Source of the DNA: Coriaria nepalensis
Taxonomy: Eukaryota > Streptophyta > Magnoliopsida > Cucurbitales > Coriariaceae
Reading direction: 5' to 3'
Length of the DNA: 64,000 bases
Assembly: GCA_027186245.1 (NCBI GenBank)
Contig: CP114482.1
Span: 29,159,209-29,223,208, forward strand
In this document: positions 54,701-64,000 of the stretch, in pieces
Numbering within the stretch: position 1 is the first letter of the stretch
How the letters are laid out: each line of letters opens with the position of its first letter
The notes under the pieces: generated by a model
The model's input: the letters and a program-made list of their open reading frames with translations, nothing else
The model's database searches: none
Told to the model about the DNA's origin: nothing
Position numbers and translations under genes: made by a program

Positions 54701-56408
54701 GTCGTTAAATCATTCTAAATTAAATCGAACGAATTCTATTTTCGCCCTTCAAACATGATTTTATTACATAACTCGCAATTAATCCATTGAAGACAACAAT
54801 GCATTGTTTTAGCCATAAAAAGCATATCATTCAGTCTTTTCATATCATTAAATTGTTTGGAAGCACTTCGAACCAATTCTATTTGTGCATTTGAGACACG
54901 ACTTTCATACATAACTTGCAATTGATCTATTGAAGGCAACTATCCATTTTTTTAGCCTTAAAGTCATATTTTTGCGTCTATTTTAGTCAGTAAATCATTC
55001 TAAATCACTTCAAATAAAATTCGGCCTTTAAACATGACTTTCGTGCATAACTTGCAGTTGATGTATTGAAGGCAACAATGCATTTGTTTAGCCTTAAAGT
55101 CATGTCAATGAGTCTCTTCTAGTCGTTAAATCATTCTAAATTAAGTCGAACGAATTCTATTTTCGCCCTTCAAACATGATTTTCTTACATAACTTGCAAT
55201 TAGGCTATTGAAGACAACAATGGATTGTTTTAGCCATAAAAAGCATACCATTCAGTCTTTTCATGTCATTAAATTGTTTGGAAGCACTTCGAACCAATTC
55301 TATTTTTGCATTTAAGACACGACTTTCATGCATAACTTGCAATTGATCTATTGAAGGCAACTATCCAGTTTTTTAGCCTTAAAGTCATATTTTTGCGTCT
55401 CTTTTAGTCAGTAAATCATCCTAAATCACTTCGAATGAAATTCGGTGTTTAAACACGACTTTCGTGCATAACTTGCAGTTGATGTATTGAAGGCAACAAT
55501 GCATTTGTTTAGCCTTAAAGTCATGTCAATGAGTCTCTTCTAGTCGTTAAATCATTCTAAATTAAGTCGAACGAATTCTATTTTCGCCCTTCAAACATGA
55601 TTTTATTATATAACTCGCAATTAATCCATTGAAGACAACAATGCATTGTTTTAGCCATAAAAAGCATATCATTCAGTCTTTTCATATCATTAAATTGTTT
55701 GCAAGCACTTCGAACCAATTCTATTTGTGCATTTGAGACACGACTTTCGTACATAACTTGCAATTGATCTATTGAAGTCAACTATGCATTTTTTTAGCCT
55801 TAAAGTCATATTTTTGCATCTATTTTAGTCAGTAAATCATTCTCAATCACTTGAAATGAAATTCGGCCTTTAAACATGACTTTCGTGCATAACTTGGAGT
55901 TGATCTATTGAAGGTAACAATGCATTTGTTTAGCCTTAAAGTCATGTCAATGAGTCTCTTCTAGTCGTTAAATCATTCTAAATTAAATCGAACGAATTCT
56001 ATTTTCGCCCTTCAAACATGATTTTATTACATAACTCGCAATTAATCCATTGAAGACAACGATGCATTGTTTTAGCCATAAAAAGCATATCATTCAGTCT
56101 TTTCATATCATTAAATTTTTTGGAAGCACTTCGAACCAATTCTATTTGTGCATTTGAGACACGACTTTCATACATAACTTGCAATTGATCTATTGAAGGC
56201 AACTATCCATTTTTTTAGCCTTAAAGTCATATTTTTGCGTATATTTTAGTCAGTAAATCATTCTAAATCACTTCAAATAAAATTCGGCCTTTAAACATGA
56301 CTTTCGTGCATAACTTGCAGTTGATGTATTGAAGGCAACAATGCATTTGTTTAGCCTTAAAGTCATGTCAATGAGTCTCTTCTAGTCGTTAAATCATTCT
56401 AAATTAAG
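51778..56408. repeat. Block duplicated at 58.5 kb plus mixed monomers
   Basis: About 51778-53460 is repeated at 58514-60196 at an offset of 6736 bp (16 monomers); both share the rare catgttattaaa change (52737 and 59473). The left copy has private changes such as tagttgtt near 52597, aaatggtttgg near 52747 and tttttggattt near 52781. From 53.5 kb the monomers are mixed: ttaagacgaacg near 53459, attcagacttttc near 53991, an acacgattttc/attagtctattg C at 54301 that resembles the dimer described next, and then the copy of the 49.2 kb block. Confidence 0.75.
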
Positions 56409-58934
56409 TCGAACGAATTCTATTTTCGCCCTTCAAACACGATTTTCTTACATAACTTGCAATTAGTCTATTGAGGACAACAATTCATCGTTTTAGCCAT
56501 AAAAAGCATATCATTCAGTCTTTTCATGTCATTAAATTGTTTGGAAGCACTTCGAACCAATTCTATTTTTGCATTTAAGACACGACTTTCATGCATAACT
56601 TGCAATTGATCTATTGAAGGCAACTATCCATTTTTTTAGCCTTAAAGTCATATTATTGCGTCTCTTTTAGTCAGTAAATCATTCTAAATCACTTCGAAAG
56701 AAATTCGGCCTTTAAACATGACTTTCGTGCATAACTTGGAGTTGATCTACTGAAGGAAACAATGCATTTGTTTAGCCTTAAAGTCATGTCAATGAGTCTC
56801 TTCTAGTCGTTAAATCATTCTAAATTAAGTCGAACGAATTCTATTTTCGCCCTTCAAACATGATTTTATTACATAACTCGCAATTAATCCATTGAAGACA
56901 ACAATGCATTGTTTTAGCCATAAAAAGCATATCATTCAGTCTTTTCATATCATTAAATTGTTTGGAAGCACTTCGAACCAATTCTATTTGTGCATTTGAG
57001 ACACGACTTTCATACATAACTTGCAATTGATCTATTGAAGGCAACTATCCATTTTTTTAGCCTTAAAGTCATATTTTTGCGTCTCTTTTAGTCAGTAAAT
57101 CATTCTAAATCACTTCAAATAAAATTCGGCCTTTAAACATGACTTTCGTGCATAACTTGCAGTTGATGTATTGAAGGCAACAATGCATTTGTTTAGCCTT
57201 AAAGTCATGTCAATGAGTCTCTTCTAGTCGTTAAATCATTCTAAATTAAGTCGAACGAATTCTATTTTCGCCCTTCAAACACGATTTTCTTACATAACTT
57301 GCAATTAGTCTATTGAGGACAACAATTCATCGTTTTAGCCATAAAAAGCATATCATTCAGTCTTTTCATGTCATTAAATTGTTTGGAAGCACTTCGAACC
57401 AATTCTATTTTTGCATTTAAGACACGACTTTCATGCATAACTTGCAATTGATCTATTGAAGGCAACTATCCATTTTTTTAGCCTTAAAGTCATATTATTG
57501 CGTCTCTTTTAGTCAGTAAATCATTCTAAATCACTTCGAAAGAAATTCGGCCTTTAAACATGACTTTCGTGCATAACTTGGAGTTGATCTACTGAAGGAA
57601 ACAATGCATTTGTTTAGCCTTAAAGTCATGTCAATGAGTCTCTTCTAGTCGTTAAATCATTGTAAATTAAGTCGAACGAATTCTATTTTCGCCCTTCAAA
57701 CATGATTTTATTACATAACTCGCAATTAATCCATTGAAGACAACAATGCATTGTTTTAGCCATAAAAAGCATATCATTCAGTCTTTTCATATCATTAAAT
57801 TGTTTGGAAGCACTTCGAACCAATTCTATTTGTGCATTTGAGACACGACTTTCATACATAACTTGCAATTGATCTATTGAAGGCAACTATCCAGTTTTTT
57901 AGCCTTAAAGTCATATTTTTCCGTCTCTTTTAGTCAGTAAATCATCCTAAATCACTTCGAATGAAATTCGGTGTTTAAACACGACTTTCGTGCATAACTT
58001 GCAGTTGATGTATTGAAGGCAACAGTGCATTTGTTTAGCCTTAAAGTCATGTCAATGAGTCTCTTCTAGTCGTTAAATCATTCTAAATTAAGTCGAACGA
58101 ATTCTATTTTCGCCCTTCAAACACGATTTTCTTACATAACTTGCAATTAGTCTATTGAGGACAACAATTCATCGTTTTAGCCATAAAAAGCATATCATTC
58201 AGTCTTTTCATGTCATTAAATTGTTTGGAAGCACTTCGAACCAATTCTATTTTTGCATTTAAGACACGACTTTCATTCATAACTTGCAATTGATCTATTG
58301 AAGGCAACTATCCATTTTTTTAGCCTTAAAGTCATATTATTGCGTCTCTTTTAGTCAGTAAATCATTCTAAATCACTTCGAAAGAAATTCGGCCTTTAAA
58401 CATGACTTTCGTGCATAACTTGGAGTTGATCTACTGAAGGAAACAATGCATTTGTTTAGCCTTAAAGTCATGTCAATGAGTCTCTTCTAGTCGTTAAATC
58501 ATTCTAAATTAAGTCGAACGAATTCTATTTTCGCCCTTCAAACATGATTTTATTACATAACTCGCAATTAATCCATTGAAGACAACAATGCATTGTTTTA
58601 GCCATAAAAAGCATATCATTCAGTCTTTTCATATCATTAAATTGTTTGGAAGCACTTCGAACCAATTCTATTTGTGCATTTGAGACACGACTTTCATACA
58701 TAACTTGCAATTGATCTATTGAAGGCAACTATCCATTTTTTTAGCCTTAAAGTCATATTTTTGCGTCTATTTTAGTCAGTAAATCATTCTAAATCACTTC
58801 AAATAAAATTCGGCCTTTAAACATGACTTTCGTGCATAACTTGCAGTTGATGTATTGAAGGCAACAATGCATTTGTTTAGCCTTAAAGTCATGTCAATGA
58901 GTCTCTTCTAGTCGTTAAATCATTCTAAATTAAG
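56409..58934. repeat. 842 bp dimeric higher-order repeat, three copies
   Basis: Copies start at 56409, 57251 and 58093. Each begins with a C subunit carrying aaacacgattttc, attagtctattgaggac and caattcatcg, followed by A/B with tattattgcg, cttcgaaagaaattcgg and actgaaggaaacaatg, then a monomer with ttaatccattg. In the second copy the last A/B part (about 57893-58020) has tatccag, catcctaaatc and ggtgttt instead, as if replaced by conversion from another class. The related C at 54301 has gaagac and attcattg, so gaggac and catcg arose before this amplification. Confidence 0.87.
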
Positions 58935-61900
58935 TCGAACGAATTCTATTTTCGCCCTTCAAACATGATTTTCTTACATAACTTGCAATTAGGCTATTGA
59001 AGACAACAATGGATTGTTTTAGCCATAAAAAGCATATCATTCAGTCTTTTCATGTCATTAAATTGTTTGGAAGCACTTCGAACCAATTCTATTTTTGCAT
59101 TTAAGACACGACTTTCATGCATAACTTGCAATTGATCTATTGAAGGCAACTATCCAGTTTTTTAGCCTTAAAGTCATATTTTTGCGTCTCTTTTAGTCAG
59201 TAAATCATCCTAAATCACTTCGAATGAAATTCGGTGTTTAAACACGACTTTCGTGCATAACTTGCAGTTGATGTATTGAAGGCAACAATGCATTTGTTTA
59301 GCCTTAAAGTCATGTCAATGAGTCTCTTCTAGTCGTTAAATCATTCTAAATTAAGTCGAACGAATTCTATTTTCGCCCTTCAAACATGATTTTCTTACAT
59401 AACTTGCAATTAGGCTATTGAAGACAACAATGCATTGTTTTAGCCATAAAAAGCATATCATTCAGTCTTTTCATGTTATTAAATTGTTTGGAAGCACTTC
59501 GAACCAATTCTATTTTTGCATTTAAGACACGACTTTCATGCATAACTTGCAATTGATCTATTGAAGGCAACTATCCAGTTTTTTAGCCTTAAAGTCATAT
59601 TTTTGCGTCTCTTTTAGTCAGTAAATCATCCTGAATCACTTCGAATGAAATTCGGTGTTTAAACACGACTTTCGTGCATAACTTGCAGTTGATGTATTGA
59701 AGGCAACAATGCATTTGTTTAGCCTTAAAGTCATGTCAATGAGTCTCTTCTAGTCGTTAAATCATTCTAAATTAAGTCGAACGAATTCTATTTTCGCCCT
59801 TCAAACATGATTTTCTTACATAACTTGCAATTAGGCTATTGAAGACAACAATGGATTGTTTTAGCCATAAAAAGCATATCATTCAGTCTTTTCATGTCAT
59901 TAAATTGTTTGGAAGCACTTCGAACCAATTCTATTTTTGCATTTAAGACACGACTTTCATGCATAACTTGCAATTGATCTATTGAAGGCAACTATCCAGT
60001 TTTTTAGCCTTAAAGTCATATTTTTGCGTCTCTTTTAGTCAGTAAATCATCCTAAATCACTTCGAATGAAATTCGGTGTTTAAACACGACTTTCGTGCAT
60101 AACTTGCAGTTGATGTATTGAAGGCAACAATGCATTTGTTTAGCCTTAAAGTCATGTCAATGAGTCTCTTCTAGTCGTTAAATCATTCTAAATTAAGTCG
60201 AACGAATTCTATTTTCGCCCTTCAAACATGATTTTATTACATAACTCGCAATTAATCCATTGAAGACAACAATGCATTGTTTTAGCCATAAAAAGCATAT
60301 CATTCAGTCTTTTCATATCATTAAATTGTTTGGAAGCACTTCGAACCAAATCTATTTGTGCATTTGAGACACGACTTTCATACATAACTTGCAATTGATC
60401 TATTGAAGGCAACTATCCATTTTTTTAGCCTTAAAGTCATATTTTTGCGTCTATTTTAGTCAGTAAATCATTCTAAATCACTTCAAATAAAATTCGGCCT
60501 TTAAACACGACTTTCGTGCATAACTTGCAGTTGATGTATTGAAGGCAACAATGCATTTGTTAAGCCTTAAAGTCATGTCAATGAGTCTCTTCTAGTCGTT
60601 AAATCATTCTAAATTAAGTCGAACGAATTCTATTTTCGCCCTTCAAACATGATTTTCTTACATAACTTGCAATTAGGCTATTGAAGACAACAATGGATTG
60701 TTTTAGCCATAAAAAGCATATCATTCAGTCTTTTCATGTCATTAAATTGTTTGGAAGCACTTCGAACCAATTCTATTTTTGCATTTAAGACACGACTTTC
60801 ATGCATAACTTGCAATTGATCTATTGAAGGCAACTATCCAGTTTTTTAGCCTTAAAGTCATATTTTTGCGTCTCTTTTAGTCAGTAAATCATCCTAAATC
60901 ACTTCGAATGAAATTCGGTGTTTAAACACGACTTTCGTGCATAACTTGCAGTTGATGTATTGAAGGCAACAATGCATTTGTTTAGCCTTAAAGTCATGTC
61001 AATGAGTCTCTTCTAGTCGTTAAATCATTCTAAATTAAGTCGAACGAATTCTATTTTCGCCCTTCAAACATGATTTTATTACATAACTCGCAATTAATCC
61101 ATTGAAGACAACAATGCATTGTTTTAGCCATAAAAAGCATATCATTCAGTCTTTTCATATCATTAAATTGTTTGCAAGCATTTCGAACCAATTCTATTTG
61201 TGCATTTGAGACACGACTTTCATACATAACTTGCAATTGATCTATTGAAGGCAACTATGCATTTTTTTAGCCTTAAAGTCATATTTTTGCATCTATTTTA
61301 GTCAGTAAATCATTCTAAATCACTTGAAATGAAATTCGGCCTTTAAACACGACTTTCGTGCATAACTTGCAGTTGATGTATTGAAGGCAACAATGCATTT
61401 GTTTAGCCTTAAAGTCATGTCGATGAGTCTCTTCTAGTCATTAAATCATTCTAAATTAAGTCGAACGAATTTTATTTTCACCCTTCAAACATGATTTTCT
61501 TACATAACTTGCAATTAGGCTATTGAAGACAACAATGCATTGGTTTAGCCATAAAAAGCATATCATTCAGTCTTTTCATATCATTAAATTTTTTGGAAGC
61601 ACTTCGAACCAATTCTATTTGTGCATTTGAGACACGACTTTCATACATAACTTGCAATTGATCTATTGAAGGCAACTATCCATTTTTTTAGCCTTAAAGT
61701 CATATTTTTGCGTCTATTTTAGTCAGTAAATCATTCTAAATCACTTCAAATGAAATTCGGCCTTTAAACATGAATTTCGTGCATAACTTGCAGTTGATGT
61801 ATTGAAGGCAACAATGCATTTGTTTAGCCTTAAAGTCATGTCAATGAGTCTCTTCTAGTCGTTAAATCATTCTAAATTAAGTCGAACGAATTCTATTTTC

Positions 61901-64000
61901 GCCCTTCAAACATGATTTTCTTACATAACTTGCAATTAGTCTATTGAAGACAACAATGCATTGTTTTAGCCATAAAAAGCATATCATTCAGTCTTTTCAT
62001 GTCATTAAATTGTTTGGAAGCACTTCGAACCAATTCTATTTTTGCATTTAAGACACGACTTTCATGCATAACTTGCAATTGATCTATTGAAGGCAACTAT
62101 GCATTTTTTTAGCCTTAAAGTCATATTTTTGCGTCTATTTTAGTCAGTAAATCATTCTAAATCCCTTCAAATGAAATTCGGCCTTTAAACAGGACTTTCG
62201 TGCATAACTTGCAGTTGATGTATTGAAGGCAACAATGCATTTGTTTAGCCTTAAAGTCATGTCAATGAGTCTCTTCTAGTCGTTAAATCATTCTAAATTA
62301 AGTCGAACGAATTCTATTTTCGCCCTTCAAACATGATTTTCTTACATAACTTGCAATTAGGCTATTGAAGACAACAATGCATTATTTTAGCCATAAAAAA
62401 CATATCATTCTGTCTTTTCATGTCCTTAAATTGTTTGGAAGCACTTCGAACCAATTCTATTTTTGCATTTAAGACACGACTTTCATGCATAACTTGCAAT
62501 TGATCTATTGAAGGCAACTATTCATTTTTTTAGCCTTAAAGTCATATTATTGCGTCTCTTTTAGTCAGTAAATCATTCTAAATCACTTCAAATGAAATTC
62601 GGCCTTTAAACATGACTTTCGTGCATAACTTGGAGTTGATCTACTAAAGGCAACAATGCATTTGTTTAGCCTTAAAGTCATGTCAATGAGTCTCTTCTAG
62701 TCGTTAAATCATTCTAAATTAAGTCGAACGAATTCTATTTTCGCCCTTCAAACATGATTTTATTACATAACTCGCAATTAATTCATTGAAGACAACAATG
62801 CATTGTTTTAGCCATAAAAAGCATATCATTCAGTCTTTTCATATCATTAAATTGTTTGGAAGCACTTCGAACCAATTCTATTTGTGCATTTGAGACACGA
62901 CTTTCATACATAACTTGCGATTGATCTATTGAAGGCAACTATCCATTTTTTTAGCCTTAAAGTCATATTTTTGCGTCTATTTTAGTCAGTAAATCATTCT
63001 AAATCACTTCAAATGAAATTCGGCCTTTAAACATGACTTTCGTGCATAACTTGCAGTTGATGTATTGAAGGCAACAATGCATTTGTTTAGCCTTAAAGTC
63101 ATGTCAATGAGTCTCTTCTAGTCGTTAAATCATTCTAAATTAAGTCAAACGAATTCTATTTTCGCCCTTCAAACATGATTTTCTTACATAACTTGCAATT
63201 AGGCTATTGAAGACAACAATGCATTGTTTTAGCCATAAAAAGCATATCATTCAGTCTTTTCATGTCATTAAATTGTTTGGAAGCACTTCGAACCAATTCT
63301 ATTTTTGCATTTAAGACACGACTTTCATGCATAACTTGCAATTGATCTATTGAATGCTACTATGCATTTTTTTAGCCTTAAAGTCATATTTTTGCGTCTA
63401 TTTTAGCCAGTAAATCATTCTAAATCCCTTCAAATGAAATTCGGCCTTTAAACAGGACTTTCGTGCATAACTTGCAGTTGATGTATTGAAGGCAACAATG
63501 CATTTGTTTAGCCTTAAAGTCATGTCAATGAGTCTCTTCTAGTCGTTAAATCATTCTAAATTAAGTCAAACGAAATCTATTTTCGCCCTTCAAACATGAT
63601 TTTCTTACATAACTTGCAATTAGGCTATTGAAGACAACAATGCATTGTTTTAGCCATAAAAAGCATATCATTCAGTCTTTTCATGTCATTAAATTGTTTA
63701 GAAGCACTTCGAACAAATTCTATTTTTGCATTTAAGACACGACTTTCATGCATAACTTGCAATTGATCTATTGAAGGCAACTATCCATTTTTTTAGCCTT
63801 AAAGTCATATTTTTGCGTCTATTTTAGTCACTAAATCGTTCTAAATCCCTTCAAATGAAATTCGGCCTTTAAACAGGACTTTCGTGCATAACTTGCAGTT
63901 GATGTATTGAAGGCAACAATGCATTTGTTTAGCCTTAAAGTCATGTCAATGAGTCTCTTCTAGTCGTTAAATCATTCTAAATTAAGTCGAACGAATTCTA
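58935..64000. repeat. Right-hand end of the array in the window
   Basis: The first part (to about 60196) is the second copy of the 51.8-53.5 kb block, and 60198-61250 is a third copy of the ttaatcc/caatggattg/gcaagc series. From about 61.4 kb the monomers are mixed (tttattttcaccc near 61473, a ttaattcattg C near 62780, gaatgctactatgc near 63353, agtcactaaatcg near 63828). Landmark spacing stays exact: C starts at 61040 and 63987 are seven monomers apart. There is no sign of the array ending. Confidence 0.8.

Larger units (their letters stand above)
1..64000. repeat. Satellite DNA array, 421 bp monomer, head-to-tail
   Basis: Every line of the window is a variant of the same 421 bp unit in the same orientation. 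Landmarks such as the C-subunit start recur at exact multiples of 421 (for example 6176, 6597, 7018 and 24836, 25257). About 151 monomer lengths fit, and the array is cut at both ends: base 1 lies in the last bases of a C subunit and base 64000 in the first bases of another. There is no inversion, unique spacer, poly-A tail, target-site duplication or coding domain. Family knowledge: arrays this long and uniform are typical of eukaryotic constitutive heterochromatin, often at or beside centromeres or under telomeres. Which location applies, and the species, cannot be read from the sequence. I do not recognise the family by name. Confidence 0.98.

Noticed and set aside
1..64000. CRISPR array
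   Set aside because: Regular spacing exists, but there are no short repeats with unique spacers: the whole 421 bp is repeated.
1..64000. Ribosomal spacer, tRNA or other RNA gene repeats
   Set aside because: No rRNA or tRNA sequence or cloverleaf was seen in any monomer, and the repeat has no unique transcribed part.
1..64000. Transposon or retroelement insertions
   Set aside because: The 421 bp register is never interrupted by unrelated sequence; all length changes are small indels or loss of one subunit.
1..64000. Telomeric repeats or array edge inside the window
   Set aside because: No run of telomere-type hexamers or heptamers is present, and both ends of the window are cut within a satellite monomer.

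Overview
The whole 64 kb window is one uninterrupted satellite DNA array. I see no gene, RNA gene, transposon, unique spacer or change of orientation in it. The repeating unit is 421 bp (about one third G+C by hand count of one copy). It recurs head-to-tail about 151 times, and the array runs off both ends. Long satellite arrays of this kind are typical of eukaryotic heterochromatin (centromeric, pericentromeric or subtelomeric). I do not recognise the family. Many subfamily-diagnostic variants look like decay of methylated CpG, which favours a genome with cytosine methylation such as a plant; this is inference only.

The 421 bp monomer is itself a fixed trimer of three related subunits, called here A (142 bp), B (137 bp) and C (142 bp). 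All three share the boxes cataacttgca, attgaag-caac and ttagcc-taaa. A-B-C order is kept across the window except at two places where one subunit is lost by fusion of neighbours: a C/A hybrid at 8279-8419 and an A/B hybrid at 12486-12628. Summing all length changes closes the books: the distance from the first to the last C subunit start is 152 monomers minus 293 bp, explained by the two subunit losses (143 and 136 bp) plus small indels.

Layout: 1-14 kb is diverged, with many small indels, both hybrids and one fresh local triplication of the plain 421 bp unit (5.88-7.39 kb). From about 14 kb to the right end the register is almost perfect (net -2, -2, -1 and +1 only), and monomer variants are arranged in higher-order repeats: an 842 bp dimer (14.3-16.0 kb), a 1684 bp tetramer (28.2-34.5 kb, with a copy at 24.8-26.5 kb), a patchwork of multi-kilobase duplications at offsets that are exact multiples of 421 (34-48 kb), copies at 5474/5473 and 6736 bp spacing (49-61 kb), and a second 842 bp dimer (56.4-58.9 kb).

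The recurrent 67-codon minus-strand open frames are by-products of the repeat. They exist only where the C subunit carries one sequence variant and are closed by single-base variants elsewhere. Nothing suggests a coding or regulatory system; the interest lies in how the array has been copied, shuffled and homogenised.
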